Shown: piece after piece, positions 19,079-29,126 of the stretch
How positions within the stretch are numbered: the stretch's first letter is position 1
How the letters are laid out: the number at the start of each line of letters is the position of its first letter
Source: Citrobacter sp. JGM124
GTDB taxonomy: Bacteria; Pseudomonadota; Gammaproteobacteria; Enterobacterales; Enterobacteriaceae
Reading direction: 5' to 3'
NCBI RefSeq assembly: GCF_018257795.1
Contig: NZ_JAERJD010000003.1
Coordinates: 1 to 64,000, forward strand
DNA length: 64,000 nt
Program-made: the position numbers and the translations under genes
Notes under the pieces: model-generated
Told to the model about the DNA's origin: nothing
What the model saw: the letters and a program-made list of their open reading frames with translations, nothing else
The model's database searches: none

Positions 19079-20229
19079 TGAGCTGGCAGCAACGTATGGA
19101 TCAGGCCCTTGGGGTGCAACAAGAAAAAGGGTTATTTCGTCAACGTCAGGCACACCAGCAGCATCAAGGACGAAAAATCACTTTTGATGGCCGACAGTAT
19201 CTTAATTTCTCCAGCAATGACTATCTCGGTTTAAGCCAGCACCCAGCCTTGATCGCGGCCTGGCAGCAGGGGGCTGAACAGTGGGGCGTGGGAAGCTGCA
19301 GCTCGGGACATATCACTGGCTATAGTCAGCAACATCAGCTATTTGAGCAAGAGCTGGCAGACTGGCTCGGCTTTGATCGCGCATTGCTGTTTATCTCGGG
19401 TTACAGCGCAAATCAGGCGGTGATCAGTGCGCTGGGCCAAAAACAGGACTTACTGGTTGCAGATAAACTGTGTCATGCCTCTATGCTGGAGGCCGCCATG
19501 CATTCACCCGCCTCTCTTAAGCGTTTCCATCATAATGATACAGAGGCGCTCAACCGCCTGTTAACCCCTCGTGAAATGGGGGAAACCTTGCTGATGACTG
19601 AGGGGGTATTCAGCATGGATGGGGATAGCGCGCCGCTAGCCACGCTGGCACATCAGGCCCGGCAAGCAGGGGCCTGGTTTATGGTTGATGATGCTCACGG
19701 CACCGGGGTGGTTGGGGATGAAGGGCGCGGTAGCTGTCAGGCGCAACAGGTCACTCCGGATATTCTGGTAGTCACGTTCGGCAAAGCATGGGGAGTGAGC
19801 GGGGCGGCAGTATTATGCAATCAGAACACCGCGGATTATCTGGTGCAATACGCCCGTCATTTAATCTATAGCACCATGATGCCCATCGCTCAGGCTTACA
19901 CACTTCGGGCCGCACTTCAGGTTATTCGTCACGCAGATGATTTACGCGCCCGATTACAGAGTAATATCCAGCGTTTCTGCCAGGGGGCCGAGGCATTGCC
20001 GTTTCAGCGTCTTCCCAGCAATAGCGCTATACAGCCGCTAATCATGGGGGAAAACCAAATGACTACGATGCTGGCAAACCGGTTACGTGAACAAGGATTT
20101 TGGCTTACTGCTATTCGTCCCCCTACCGTCCCATTGGGCAGTGCGCGTCTGCGAATCACACTGAGTGCCAGCCATAACGAAGAGGACATAGACCGCCTTC
20201 TGGAGACGCTTTATGACGCAGCAAGTTGA
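19078..20229 (+). CDS. bioF: 8-amino-7-oxononanoate synthase BioF
   Basis: PLP enzyme joining pimeloyl-ACP and alanine to KAPA. 383 residues. [13 protein letters not shown] near the N-terminus, the aspartate in VDDAHGTG, and the PLP lysine in [12 protein letters not shown]. The ATG overlaps the bioB TAA by one base, so the two are translationally coupled. Confidence 0.97.
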   Translation: MSWQQRMDQALGVQQEKGLFRQRQAHQQHQGRKITFDGRQYLNFSSNDYLGLSQHPALIAAWQQGAEQWGVGSCSSGHITGYSQQHQLFEQELADWLGFDRALLFISGYSANQAVISALGQKQDLLVADKLCHASMLEAAMHSPASLKRFHHNDTEALNRLLTPREMGETLLMTEGVFSMDGDSAPLATLAHQARQAGAWFMVDDAHGTGVVGDEGRGSCQAQQVTPDILVVTFGKAWGVSGAAVLCNQNTADYLVQYARHLIYSTMMPIAQAYTLRAALQVIRHADDLRARLQSNIQRFCQGAEALPFQRLPSNSAIQPLIMGENQMTTMLANRLREQGFWLTAIRPPTVPLGSARLRITLSASHNEEDIDRLLETLYDAAS

Positions 20230-20971
20230 TAAAGCTGCCATTGCGGCGGCTTTTAGCCGCGCGGCACATCATTATGAGCAGTTTGCTGATTTGCAGCGTT
20301 TAACTGGAGACTTGCTGTTAGAACAGGTTGAAATGCGTCCGGCTGGGTGGGTACTGGATGGTGGCTGTGGTACTGGCTGGTATAGCCGGATCTGGCGACA
20401 GCGTGGCAGCCATGTTATTGCACTCGATTTGTCCCCTTCAATGCTGGCAACCTGCCAGCAAAAGCAGTCAGCGGAGCGATTTATTCAGGCAGATATTGAA
20501 GCCATTCCTTTGGGGGATAAAACAGTAGATCTCGCCTGGAGTAACCTGGCATTACAGTGGTGTGCTGATATCCGTCTGGCACTGGGGGAACTCTATCGTA
20601 TTACCAAACCCGGGGGATGCATTGCTTTTACCACCCTGGCATCAGGCTCATTGCATGAGCTACAAGAGGCCTGGCGAGATGTGGATGGCCGGCAGCCGGT
20701 GAACAGATTTTTGACACTCACGGATATCGAGCAGGTTTGTCGCCCCTGGCGCAGCGTTGTGCAATGTCACCGGATACAACAATGGTTTCCCGATGTCATG
20801 AGTGCTATGCGCTCACTAAAAGGGGTCGGAGCGACCCATTTACATCATGGGCGCCAGCAGCAATTAACAACCCGACGCCAGTTACAACATCTTGCCACTA
20901 CATGGCCTAAGCAGCCAGCAGGTTATCCGTTGAGCTGGAATATCATTTCTGGAGTGATTGAACGTGATTAA
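20213..20971 (+). CDS. bioC: Malonyl-ACP O-methyltransferase BioC
   Basis: SAM-dependent methyltransferase that methylates malonyl-ACP so that fatty acid synthesis can build pimeloyl-ACP. 252 residues. The SAM loop [11 protein letters not shown] follows the first strand, ALDLSPSML the second, and [10 protein letters not shown] marks motif II of the family. It begins inside the last 17 bases of bioF. Confidence 0.96.
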   Translation: MTQQVDKAAIAAAFSRAAHHYEQFADLQRLTGDLLLEQVEMRPAGWVLDGGCGTGWYSRIWRQRGSHVIALDLSPSMLATCQQKQSAERFIQADIEAIPLGDKTVDLAWSNLALQWCADIRLALGELYRITKPGGCIAFTTLASGSLHELQEAWRDVDGRQPVNRFLTLTDIEQVCRPWRSVVQCHRIQQWFPDVMSAMRSLKGVGATHLHHGRQQQLTTRRQLQHLATTWPKQPAGYPLSWNIISGVIERD

Positions 20972-21647
20972 AAAATGGTTTATTACCGGAACCGATACCG
21001 AAGTGGGAAAAACAGTTGCCAGTTGTGCTTTATTGCACGCGGCGGCCGCGGCGGGGTACAGGACGACAGGATATAAACCTGTCGCATCGGGGAGTGAAAT
21101 GACGGCGAGTGGTATTCGGAATGACGATGCCCTGGCTTTACAGAAGGCGAGTACGCTGAATATTCCCTATGAAATGATTAACCCGCTGGCTTTTATTGAA
21201 CCGACCTCACCTCATATCATCAGTGCTTATGAACAGCGCCCCATTCATTTTTCGGTAATGTCAGAGGGGCTGGAACGGCTCAGTACTCAGGCCGACTGGG
21301 TTCAAGTCGAAGGGGCGGGAGGCTGGTTTACCCCATTATCTGAAACCACCACCTTTGCGGATTGGGTGGTGGCAGAGCAATTGCCCGTGATTCTGGTGGT
21401 TGGTATCAAACTGGGGTGTATCAACCACGCCTTGCTTACCGCCCAGGCTATTCTGGCGGCAGGTTTGCCACTGATGGGCTGGATTGCCAATGATATTCAG
21501 CCCCAAGGGAAATGGCATACCCAGTACATTGAAACACTAAAGCAACGCTTACCAGCCCCACTTTTGGGAGAAATTCCTTGGTTTGAGCATATGAGTACTG
21601 CCATCCCCTTAGGGGATTATCTTAATTTGGCACCATTAGTTCAGTGA
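20964..21647 (+). CDS. bioD: Dethiobiotin synthetase BioD
   Basis: ATP-dependent enzyme closing the ureido ring of dethiobiotin. 227 residues from a GTG at 20964 ([17 protein letters not shown]), which aligns exactly with the E. coli start and lies nine bases after GGAG; a TTG at 20958 is the alternative but sits too close to the GGAG. P-loop GTDTEVGKT, then KPVASGSE and VEGAGGWFTPL. Overlaps the bioC end by 8 bp. Last gene of the operon; a minus-strand AT-rich insert follows. Confidence 0.95.
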   Translation: MIKKWFITGTDTEVGKTVASCALLHAAAAAGYRTTGYKPVASGSEMTASGIRNDDALALQKASTLNIPYEMINPLAFIEPTSPHIISAYEQRPIHFSVMSEGLERLSTQADWVQVEGAGGWFTPLSETTTFADWVVAEQLPVILVVGIKLGCINHALLTAQAILAAGLPLMGWIANDIQPQGKWHTQYIETLKQRLPAPLLGEIPWFEHMSTAIPLGDYLNLAPLVQ

Positions 21648-21698
21648 AAATATCTATTGCAGCGTGTCATCTGCGGCTATGTAAAACCGTACTATCCT

Positions 21699-22064
21699 TT
21701 AATTATCATCACTAAAGTAGTCATTTGATAATATATCAGAGTATGGGTTTCTTCTTGATAACTGCTCACTAATGACCTTGCCTAAATAAAATAGTGATGG
21801 GTATTTTAATACGCAATTATCAAGGTCGTTTTTATTTATCGTTCCTGGCAGGTTATCCTGCCAGTATTCTTTTAGCCTGCTTGCACAAATAGCCATCAAA
21901 AACCGATCTTTTTCATTTCTTTCATTTAAGAGTGAGTCGAATGATTTAAATATTATGTCAAGTATTTTTGGGGTGATGCTATTTTTAAAAATGAATAGGC
22001 TTGCCCTTTTGGGACCACTAACATAACGAGATTTATTATCCTGTACCATAGGATAGATTATCAT
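21699..22064 (-). CDS. Second half of a split, AT-rich unknown protein
   Basis: A 121-codon frame (MIIYPMVQDNKSRYVSGPKR...) with no domain I recognise; mostly helical, ending in an acidic tail. It is in the same reading frame as the F-box-like gene 22089-22643 and is separated from its TAA stop by eight sense codons (IKKHTDKK). No convincing ribosome-binding site precedes the ATG at 22064 (the bases upstream are GATAAAAAA). I infer that it is the C-terminal part of one original 313-residue protein interrupted by a nonsense codon, or a part made by readthrough. Base composition is far richer in A+T than the flanking bio and uvrB genes, pointing to horizontal transfer. Confidence 0.55.
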   Translation of the reverse strand: MIIYPMVQDNKSRYVSGPKRASLFIFKNSITPKILDIIFKSFDSLLNERNEKDRFLMAICASRLKEYWQDNLPGTINKNDLDNCVLKYPSLFYLGKVISEQLSRRNPYSDILSNDYFSDDN

Positions 22065-22088
22065 TTTTTTATCGGTGTGTTTCTTTAT

Positions 22089-22643
22089 TTAATTATCCAG
22101 TTTGATGAATATATTGCAGTATATTTCATCATCGCTTAAGCCTGTTTTTCCATTTTCAGAATTATGCTTTTCTGGGCAGTGTGATGTAAGGTTTTTATCT
22201 AAAAAGTAATTAGTGCCTAAAAAAGTCACATCATTAAAATACATGTGCTGAACGGCTTTTATGTTGTTAAATGTTTGATATGTTTCCTGGCTTCCTTTTT
22301 CTGACAATATATCTATACATATTTTCTCATTTGTCAGTTTTTTATATACTTCTTTTAGCTCACCAGGGCGGGTACTTTGTAAACGGGTGAGTATTTCGTT
22401 TGTTGCGGGTAAGTCTTCACTCATTTTTTTAGACGTTAAGCGTAAATTATCATAACTCTCAAGATCGAGTTTAAATGCAATTTTCTGTTTTACTTCAACC
22501 GGGAGTCTGGTTAATTCAGTCTGTTGGTTTGCTATGCTTTCTATTTTAATTGAAGGGGTGCTGTTGTTGTTGGATACCTGAGTTTGAGTATGAAATGTTT
22601 TCTCTGAAATAAATGAATGGTTGTTTTTTGTGCTATCTATCAT
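22089..22643 (-). CDS. F-box-like protein (N-terminal part of a split gene)
   Basis: A 184-residue AT-rich frame. Residues 1-42 are a Ser/Asn/Thr-rich, disordered leader as in secreted effectors. Residues 45-78 fit the F-box pattern: LTRLPVEVKQKIAFKLD, then LESYDNLRLTSKKMSEDL, with the LPxE start, the Ile and Leu of helix 1 and the L-RLTSK helix. F-box proteins bind Skp1 in eukaryotic ubiquitin ligases; bacteria that carry them (Legionella, Agrobacterium, Ralstonia) deliver them into host cells. The remainder has no domain I know. A TAA at 22089-22091 ends the frame, but the same frame continues into 21699-22064. No secretion genes lie in the window. The F-box call is from pattern alone. Confidence 0.6.
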   Translation of the reverse strand: MIDSTKNNHSFISEKTFHTQTQVSNNNSTPSIKIESIANQQTELTRLPVEVKQKIAFKLDLESYDNLRLTSKKMSEDLPATNEILTRLQSTRPGELKEVYKKLTNEKICIDILSEKGSQETYQTFNNIKAVQHMYFNDVTFLGTNYFLDKNLTSHCPEKHNSENGKTGLSDDEIYCNIFIKLDN

Positions 22644-23528
22644 AATAAACTCTCTATGCTTTTATAATGATTGGTCCTCTGGGTTATCAATTGAAATAAT
22701 GTTTTATATAGGTTTTTTTTTATATCAAAAAATGTTTTTAAAATTGTATTTATTTTAAGCGTTTCTGGGAGAGGGATCTGAAGGTGTCCATTAACGATGA
22801 CACCATTTTGAGAACATGTGTGGCCTTCAGGGAAATATTTTTATCTTTTCCGAAATCATGTAATTATAAAGAAGATGATTATTTTATCCATAGCCTTCAC
22901 TCTCTTTTTCAGGTGGGTATGATTACTTTAATCAATAATTTCTGTGGTTAGCCGGTTGAGAGTCTTTTGTGTCAGAATCCCTCATTTATCCTGTGGAGAA
23001 CGACGGGGGTTATCCTGTGAGGTGAGAATCACCGGCCAGTGGCTTCACTGTGGCGAGAATCCATGTCGGAAAAACCATGGTGAATGCGGCTCAAACTAGC
23101 GTTAAACGAATCTGTAAAAGTGAAAATAATTACTGAAAAATTTTTTTTGCCTCTGGATAAAAAAATTGGAAAGATTCACAGCCTGCGGGGGATAAGGGCT
23201 TGCCACAGTTATCCACTATTCCTGTGGATAACCTTGTGCATTAGAGTTAGAAAACTAGATGGAAGCGAGTGCTGGTGCGGGTTTCCTCTAAATTGCTGCG
23301 AAAGCCATCTTTATTCTATTATTCATATAATTCAATGCGTTAAATAAAATCAATAACTGTAATAAAACTGTCACCAAACCACCAGTCGTTAAGTCACGTC
23401 TATTGACAAATGTTAAAAGACAAAAAAAATTGGGGATAACCTGTCAACGCCAGAATTTTATGCTCCCACTCTCTTAAAACAGCTAAAATGAGACCAGAAT
23501 CAATCTTTGTCGTGGTCTGATAAAAGAG
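22644..23528. other. AT-rich island edge and long uvrB leader
   Basis: 22644-22760 is very AT-rich and must hold the promoter of the minus-strand F-box-like gene. From about 22980 composition becomes normal. TTATCCTGTG occurs twice (22986-22995, 23010-23019), and a DnaA-box pair lies at 23209-23231. An 87-codon plus-strand frame (23084-23347) has no recognisable domain and covers those sites; I treat it as chance. Confidence 0.5.
23209..23231. promoter_or_regulatory. Facing DnaA boxes upstream of uvrB
   Basis: TTATCCACT (23209-23217, one mismatch) and TGTGGATAA (23223-23231, the exact complement of TTATCCACA) face each other about 400 bp upstream of uvrB. A DnaA site in the distal uvrB promoter region is known from E. 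coli. Confidence 0.55.
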
Positions 23529-23548
23529 GGCTGGTGTTATATACAGTT
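23529..23548 (+). promoter_or_regulatory. LexA box at uvrB
   Basis: CTG-N10-CAG with an AT-rich core (CTGGTGTTATATACAG at 23531-23546), about 75 bp upstream of the uvrB start. This is the expected SOS operator. Confidence 0.85.
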
Positions 23549-23621
23549 TTTCTGGAAAAAATCCCTCTGACCGTTAGAATGACTTATCAGTCCGTGCATT
23601 TCTTCAGCAGGTAGCCTCTTC

Positions 23622-25637
23622 ATGAGTAAAGCGTTCAAACTTCATTCCGCATTTACCCCCTCGGGGGATCAGCCTGACGCGATTCGACGCCTAAAAGAAG
23701 GGCTGGAAGATGGTCTGGCCCATCAGACGCTATTGGGTGTTACCGGATCAGGTAAGACTTTTACCGTGGCAAATGTGATTGCTGATTTACAGCGTCCTAC
23801 CATGATACTGGCACCGAATAAGACCCTGGCCGCACAGTTGTATGGGGAAATGAAAGAGTTTTTCCCTGAAAATGCCGTGGAGTTTTTTGTCTCTTACTAT
23901 GACTACTATCAACCTGAGGCTTATGTTCCCAGTTCAGATACCTTTATCGAGAAAGATGCTTCGGTAAACGAACATATTGAGCAGATGCGTCTTTCTGCAA
24001 CCAAAGCATTACTCGAACGAAAAGATGTGGTGGTGGTGGCGTCAGTGTCCGCCATCTATGGTCTGGGTGATCCGGATTTGTATTTGAAGATGATGCTGCA
24101 CTTAACCAAAGGCATGATTATTGATCAACGTGCTATTTTACGTCGGCTCACGGAGCTGCAGTATACCCGTAATGATCAGGCATTTCAGCGGGGCACTTTC
24201 CGAGTGCGCGGGGAGGTGATTGATATCTTCCCGGCAGAATCAGACAATTTGGCTCTCCGGGTAGAACTGTTCGATGAGGAAGTTGAGAGACTCTCATTAT
24301 TTGATCCTCTTACAGGACACATTGAGTCGACCATTCAGCGTTTTACTATCTATCCTAAATCACACTATGTGACCCCACGGGAGCGCATTGTTCAGGCGAT
24401 GGAAGAGATCAAAGTTGAGCTGGCAGAACGTAAGCAGTTTTTACTGGAACAGAACAAACTGCTGGAAGAGCAACGTATCACCCAGCGTACTCAGTTCGAT
24501 TTAGAGATGATGAACGAGTTAGGATACTGCTCAGGGATTGAAAACTATTCGCGCTACCTTTCTGGCCGTGGTCCTGGCGAGCCACCCCCCACGCTGTTTG
24601 ACTACCTCCCTGCGGATGGCCTGTTAATCGTCGATGAGTCCCATGTGACAATCCCGCAGATTGGCGGCATGTACCGGGGAGACCGCGCACGCAAAGAAAC
24701 GCTGGTGGAATATGGCTTTCGCTTGCCTTCAGCACTGGATAATCGCCCCTTAAAATTTGAAGAGTTTGAAGCCCTTGCCCCGCAAACAATCTATGTTTCA
24801 GCCACACCGGGGCACTATGAACTGGAAAAATCAGGTAGTGAGATTATCGACCAGGTGGTACGGCCTACTGGATTGTTAGATCCTATTATTGAAGTGCGCC
24901 CCGTTGCGACTCAGGTTGATGATTTACTCTCAGAAATTCGCCAGCGGGTTAACGTTGATGAGCGTGTTCTGGTAACCACTTTGACCAAGCGCATGGCGGA
25001 GGACTTAACTGAATACCTGGAGGAGCATGGGGAACGAGTTCGTTATCTGCATTCAGATATTGATACCGTCGAACGTATGGAAATCATTAGGGATTTGCGC
25101 CTGGGTGAGTTTGACGTGTTGGTAGGGATTAACTTATTACGTGAAGGGCTGGATATGCCTGAAGTGTCGCTTGTCGCAATTCTTGATGCGGACAAAGAAG
25201 GATTTCTGCGTTCCGAACGCTCATTAATTCAGACCATTGGCCGCGCTGCGCGTAATATCAACGGCAAAGCGATTCTCTATGGGGATAAAATCACCCCGTC
25301 AATGGCAAAAGCGATAGGTGAAACCGAGCGTCGTCGTGAGAAACAGCAACGCTACAATGAGGAACATGGTATTACCCCCCAGGGACTGAATAAAAAAGTG
25401 GTTGATGTGCTCCAGCTTGGCGAGGGGATGGCTAAAACGAAAGGGAGAGCGAAAACCAAAGCACGTAGTGTCATTGAAGATGATGAAGTCGTACTGACGC
25501 CAAAAGCGCTACAGCAAAAAATTCAGCAACTGGAGGCACAGATGCTGAAACATGCACAAAATCTGGAATTTGAAGAGGCAGCCCAGGTGCGTGATAAATT
25601 ACAGCAACTTCGGGCGCTGTTTATCAGCACCTCGTAA
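23622..25637 (+). CDS. uvrB: Excinuclease ABC subunit B
   Basis: Damage-verifying helicase-like subunit of nucleotide excision repair; receives DNA from UvrA and recruits UvrC. 671 residues against 673 in E. coli. Walker A GVTGSGKT at 39-46; the strand-separating beta-hairpin [12 protein letters not shown] near 92-103; DESHVTIPQ as the DEAD-like motif; helicase motif [11 protein letters not shown]; and a C-terminal UVR domain (about 632-667) that binds UvrC. SOS regulation is supported by the LexA box upstream. Confidence 0.98.
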   Translation: MSKAFKLHSAFTPSGDQPDAIRRLKEGLEDGLAHQTLLGVTGSGKTFTVANVIADLQRPTMILAPNKTLAAQLYGEMKEFFPENAVEFFVSYYDYYQPEAYVPSSDTFIEKDASVNEHIEQMRLSATKALLERKDVVVVASVSAIYGLGDPDLYLKMMLHLTKGMIIDQRAILRRLTELQYTRNDQAFQRGTFRVRGEVIDIFPAESDNLALRVELFDEEVERLSLFDPLTGHIESTIQRFTIYPKSHYVTPRERIVQAMEEIKVELAERKQFLLEQNKLLEEQRITQRTQFDLEMMNELGYCSGIENYSRYLSGRGPGEPPPTLFDYLPADGLLIVDESHVTIPQIGGMYRGDRARKETLVEYGFRLPSALDNRPLKFEEFEALAPQTIYVSATPGHYELEKSGSEIIDQVVRPTGLLDPIIEVRPVATQVDDLLSEIRQRVNVDERVLVTTLTKRMAEDLTEYLEEHGERVRYLHSDIDTVERMEIIRDLRLGEFDVLVGINLLREGLDMPEVSLVAILDADKEGFLRSERSLIQTIGRAARNINGKAILYGDKITPSMAKAIGETERRREKQQRYNEEHGITPQGLNKKVVDVLQLGEGMAKTKGRAKTKARSVIEDDEVVLTPKALQQKIQQLEAQMLKHAQNLEFEEAAQVRDKLQQLRALFISTS

Positions 25638-25640
25638 TGG

Positions 25641-26546
25641 TTAGCCCAGCTGTTGTAACGTTTGCTCCAGAGCATCACGCAGTAACTGGCGGTCATGGCG
25701 ATATTTAACATCCCTGTCCTCCAGTGGTTGCTGAATCACGAGTCTGCCCTGCAACGGGCTGGCGTCGATTTGTGGGCTGACCAGAACCGCATCAATTACA
25801 CGCTTACCAATATGCTGTTCCATAATAGCCAGTTTTTCACCCAGTGAGAGTGCTGCTGCTGGGCTGAGTTCTTTGCCCAGATTATCAATATAAACCACTC
25901 GGGCTGTGGTACGCCGCAAGGCCTGATCCATCTCTTCGAGCAGTAAAATGGGCAGTAAACTGGTGTAAAAACTGCCCGGACCAATGAGTATCAGGTCTGC
26001 TTCACTAATGGCTTCCAACGCTTCCCGTGTCGCGGGGGCTTTGGGGTAAAGCATTAACGCTGCTGGGGGTTCAGACAAATTATCAATATTCACTTCCCCG
26101 TAGATATCATGACCCTGACTGTCTGTTGCCATCAAGTCGACAGGATGCTCAGACATGGGGATCAACTGAGCATCGACCTTGAGCAAATTACGAATGAGGT
26201 TAATCGCTTCGAGAGGGCGTACGCTCATATGATCAAGGGCTTTGAGCATCAGATTACCCAGGTTATGCCCGGCCAGTTCACCATTACCGCTAAAACGGTA
26301 CTCAAACATGGTCGAAGCAACACTGGGTTCAGTAATTAGCTGATTCAGACAGTTGCGCATATCTCCCCAGGCAATCCCCCCCTCTGATCGACGAATTCGA
26401 CCTGTTGAGCCACCATTATCCGTGGTTGTGACAATGCCGGTGAGTCGTGAACCGAGAAATGACAGGGAGGACATGACACGACCTAATCCATGTCCCCCAC
26501 CCAGGGCAACGATCCGGTCGAGATCTGCCAGTGTACGATTACGCAT
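25641..26546 (-). CDS. ybhK: YvcK/CofD-family protein YbhK
   Basis: Protein of the gluconeogenesis factor (YvcK) family, 301 residues; relatives bind UDP-sugars and affect cell envelope and growth on gluconeogenic carbon sources. Typical motifs: [13 protein letters not shown] at the N-terminus, [30 protein letters not shown] and [16 protein letters not shown]. Convergent with uvrB, 3 bp between stops. The exact enzymatic function in enteric bacteria is unknown. Confidence 0.92.
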   Translation of the reverse strand: MRNRTLADLDRIVALGGGHGLGRVMSSLSFLGSRLTGIVTTTDNGGSTGRIRRSEGGIAWGDMRNCLNQLITEPSVASTMFEYRFSGNGELAGHNLGNLMLKALDHMSVRPLEAINLIRNLLKVDAQLIPMSEHPVDLMATDSQGHDIYGEVNIDNLSEPPAALMLYPKAPATREALEAISEADLILIGPGSFYTSLLPILLLEEMDQALRRTTARVVYIDNLGKELSPAAALSLGEKLAIMEQHIGKRVIDAVLVSPQIDASPLQGRLVIQQPLEDRDVKYRHDRQLLRDALEQTLQQLG

Positions 26547-26687
26547 AATCCATCCTTATTAAGGCATAACGCGCTTAAGGTAGCGTAAAAGCGTGAAAAA
26601 GACGATCTCTCTACTATGCTTAATGACGTATATCAATCCGGGCTGATAGTTTTTGGTTTACCTTATGGTTAAATTGAGCAAATTCAA

Positions 26688-26711
26688 CGTTATATAAAGA
26701 TTTATATAGCG
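26688..26711 (+). promoter_or_regulatory. ModE operator at moaA
   Basis: A 24-bp inverted repeat, CGTTATAT-N8-ATATAGCG, one mismatch from symmetry and the same length and arms as the modA operator. In E. coli ModE-Mo activates moa. It lies upstream of the riboswitch. Confidence 0.75.
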
Positions 26712-26757
26712 AAATATAAGATAGCGCAAGACATTCTGTCGGGGTACTATCTTAAAG

Positions 26758-26866
26758 ACACACTCAAGCCTTGGCACCTAAGTCTGAAGATAAGGTGCAC
26801 TGGCCGTGGCCTTACTCGCCACCAGGGTGCAGGAAGAAATGACTGCATCTCCCGTATTTTGGAAAG
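26758..26866 (+). promoter_or_regulatory. Molybdenum cofactor (Moco) riboswitch
   Basis: The moaA leader carries the conserved blocks of the Moco RNA: CAAGCCTTGGCACC (26765-), GGTGC and TGGCC, the GCCACCAGGGTGC block (26818-), and the hallmark AGGAAGAAATGACTGC followed by ATCTCCCGT. The Shine-Dalgarno GGAAAGG comes directly after, so ligand binding can hide it. Cofactor present means moa expression is reduced. Confidence 0.93.
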
Positions 26867-26875
26867 GTGTACTCA

Positions 26876-27862
26876 GTGACTCAACTTACCGATGCTTTTG
26901 CTCGCAAGTTTTATTACTTGCGGCTGTCTATTACTGATGTCTGCAACTTTCGTTGCAGTTATTGCCTGCCTGACGGTTACAAACCCCATGGTGTGGCGAA
27001 CAAAAGTTTCCTCAGTCTTGATGAAATTCGCCGGGTGACGCGTGCGTTTGCCAGTATGGGAACCGAAAAGGTACGCCTGACTGGGGGAGAGCCTTCTTTA
27101 CGCCGTGACTTTAGCGACATCATTGCTGCCATTCGTGAAAACCCTGAAATCCGTCAATTGGCGGTGACCACAAATGGTTATCGCCTGGCGCGGGATGTCA
27201 AAACCTGGCGTGAGGCGGGGTTGACCGGGATAAATGTCAGTATTGATAGTCTGGATGCCCGCCAGTTTCATGCCATTACCGGGCAAGATAAATTTCACCA
27301 AGTGATGGCGGGTATTGATGCCACATTGGCAGCCGGTTTTGAGCGGGTCAAAGTCAATACCGTCCTGATGCGTGATGTGAACCATCATCAGTTAGACACC
27401 TTTCTGCACTGGATTAAAGACCGGCCCATTCAGTTACGTTTTATTGAACTGATGGAGACCGGGGAAGGGCGTTCCCTCTTTCAAAAGCATCATGTTTCCG
27501 GAAAAGTGGTGCGTGATATTCTATTATCACGTGGCTGGGTTCACCAATTACGCAAGCGTAGCGATGGCCCGGCACAGGTCTTCTGTCACCCAGATTATCA
27601 AGGGGAAATAGGGCTTATCATGCCCTATGAAAAAGATTTCTGCAGTAGCTGTAATCGGCTACGGGTATCGTCGGTCGGGAATCTGCACCTGTGTCTGTTT
27701 GGGGAACAAGGGGTTGCCTTACGCGATTTACTCGTACAGGACGACCAGCAGGAAGCGCTGGAGGCACGTATCAGTCATGCGCTGAATCATAAAAAACAGA
27801 CCCACTTCCTGCTTGATGGGAACACGGGTATTACTCAGAATTTATCTTTCATTGGCGGTTAA
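26876..27862 (+). CDS. moaA: GTP 3',8-cyclase MoaA
   Basis: Radical SAM enzyme that starts molybdopterin synthesis from GTP. 328 residues. N-terminal cluster motif CNFRCSYC, C-terminal second cluster CSSCNRLR with a later Cys in LHLCLFGE, and the terminal GG needed for activity. I choose the GTG at 26876 ([11 protein letters not shown]), eight bases after AAAGG and matching the E. coli N-terminus; a GTG at 26867 would overlap the ribosome site. First gene of moaABCDE under ModE and the Moco riboswitch. Confidence 0.95.
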   Translation: MTQLTDAFARKFYYLRLSITDVCNFRCSYCLPDGYKPHGVANKSFLSLDEIRRVTRAFASMGTEKVRLTGGEPSLRRDFSDIIAAIRENPEIRQLAVTTNGYRLARDVKTWREAGLTGINVSIDSLDARQFHAITGQDKFHQVMAGIDATLAAGFERVKVNTVLMRDVNHHQLDTFLHWIKDRPIQLRFIELMETGEGRSLFQKHHVSGKVVRDILLSRGWVHQLRKRSDGPAQVFCHPDYQGEIGLIMPYEKDFCSSCNRLRVSSVGNLHLCLFGEQGVALRDLLVQDDQQEALEARISHALNHKKQTHFLLDGNTGITQNLSFIGG

Positions 27863-27886
27863 GTGTGAACGACAAGGAGAATCTTA

Positions 27887-28399
27887 ATGAGTCAGGTCAG
27901 TGCTGAATTTGTTCCTGCCCGTATTGCCATTTTGACGGTGTCACATCGTCGCACTGAAGAGGATGATACCTCCGGGCATTATCTGCGCGATGCGGCGACA
28001 GATGCCGGGCATGAAGTGCTTGAAAAGGTGATAACAAAAGAGAATCGTTATGCCATTCGTGCCTGTGTATCACAATGGATTGCGGATGGTCGTATTCAGG
28101 TGGTGCTCATTAACGGTGGCACTGGTTTTACTGAAAATGATCAAGTACCAGAAGCGTTACAACCCCTTTTTGACCGTGAAATCGCCGGTTTTGGTGAGTT
28201 GTTTCGTATGCTTTCTTACGAAGACATTGGCACTTCGACGTTACAGTCCCGTGCTATCGCGGGTATGGCGAATCGTACCCTGATTTTTGCCATGCCAGGT
28301 TCAACCAATGCCTGCCGTACTGCCTGGGAAAATATCATCATGCAGCAACTTGATGCCCGTCAGCGTCCTTGCAACTTCCATCCCCATATAAAGAACTAA
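27887..28399 (+). CDS. moaB: MoaB, molybdopterin biosynthesis protein
   Basis: Member of the MogA/MoaB fold (170 residues). NGGTGFTENDQVPEAL is the substrate loop, and FGELFRMLSYEDIGTSTLQSR the characteristic helix. E. coli MoaB binds molybdopterin-like ligands but lacks a proven required step. Preceded by AAGGAGAA, 24 bp after moaA. Confidence 0.95.
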   Translation: MSQVSAEFVPARIAILTVSHRRTEEDDTSGHYLRDAATDAGHEVLEKVITKENRYAIRACVSQWIADGRIQVVLINGGTGFTENDQVPEALQPLFDREIAGFGELFRMLSYEDIGTSTLQSRAIAGMANRTLIFAMPGSTNACRTAWENIIMQQLDARQRPCNFHPHIKN

Positions 28400-28402
28400 G
28401 CT

Positions 28403-28888
28403 ATGTCAAAACTGACTCATATTAATGCTGCCGGTGAGGCTCACATGGTCGATGTTTCCGCCAAAGCAGAAACCGTCCGTGAAGCCCGAGCAGAGGCTTT
28501 TGTCACCATGAACAGCCAGACGCTGGAGATGATTGTTACTGGTCAGCACCATAAAGGGGACGTCTTTGCCACTGCCCGTATCGCCGGTATCCAGGCAGCG
28601 AAAAGAACCTGGGAATTGATCCCGCTTTGCCACCCGCTACTTTTAAGCCATCTTGAAGTCAAACTGGAAGCCCAGACTGCACAGTCCCGAGTACGTATTG
28701 AATCAGTCTGTCGTCTTAGTGGTAAAACCGGCGTTGAGATGGAAGCATTAACCGCTGCTTCGGTTGCCGCGTTAACTATTTATGATATGTGTAAAGCCGT
28801 CCAAAAAGATATGGTCATTGGCCCATTACGCCTGCTGGAAAAAAGCGGCGGTAAATCCGGTGATTTTAAGGTGGCGTCCTATGATTAA
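28403..28888 (+). CDS. moaC: Cyclic pyranopterin monophosphate synthase MoaC
   Basis: Converts the MoaA product to cPMP. 161 residues. The active-site stretches [15 protein letters not shown] and [20 protein letters not shown] (with the catalytic Lys in MCKAVQKDM) are complete. Three bases after moaB; its end overlaps the moaD start by 8 bp. Confidence 0.97.
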   Translation: MSKLTHINAAGEAHMVDVSAKAETVREARAEAFVTMNSQTLEMIVTGQHHKGDVFATARIAGIQAAKRTWELIPLCHPLLLSHLEVKLEAQTAQSRVRIESVCRLSGKTGVEMEALTAASVAALTIYDMCKAVQKDMVIGPLRLLEKSGGKSGDFKVASYD

Positions 28889-29126
28889 CGTTCTCTTTTT
28901 TGCTCAGGTACGTGAATTAGTCGGTTGTGATCGGCTAGAGGCTGAACCCATCTATAGGGATGTGGAGCAACTGCGGGCTGCTCTTGCTGAAAAGGGGAGC
29001 CGCTGGGCACTGGCGCTTGAGTCAGGCAAACTCCTTGCTGCGGTCAACCAAACCTTAGTCAGTTTTGATACGCCATTAAAGCAGGGTGATGAGGTTGCAT
29101 TTTTCCCCCCGGTTACTGGAGGATAA
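28881..29126 (+). CDS. moaD: Molybdopterin synthase small subunit MoaD
   Basis: Ubiquitin-like sulfur carrier of 81 residues ending FFPPVTGG; the terminal Gly is thiocarboxylated and donates sulfur to cPMP. The ATG at 28881 ([15 protein letters not shown]) matches the E. coli start and overlaps the moaC stop by 8 bp. A longer frame back to 28782 lies wholly inside moaC and is rejected. moaE begins at the next base after its stop. Confidence 0.96.
   Translation: MINVLFFAQVRELVGCDRLEAEPIYRDVEQLRAALAEKGSRWALALESGKLLAAVNQTLVSFDTPLKQGDEVAFFPPVTGG

Noticed and set aside
23084-23347. 87-codon plus-strand frame upstream of uvrB
   Set aside because: Low-complexity, no recognisable family, covers the DnaA-box region; better explained as leader.
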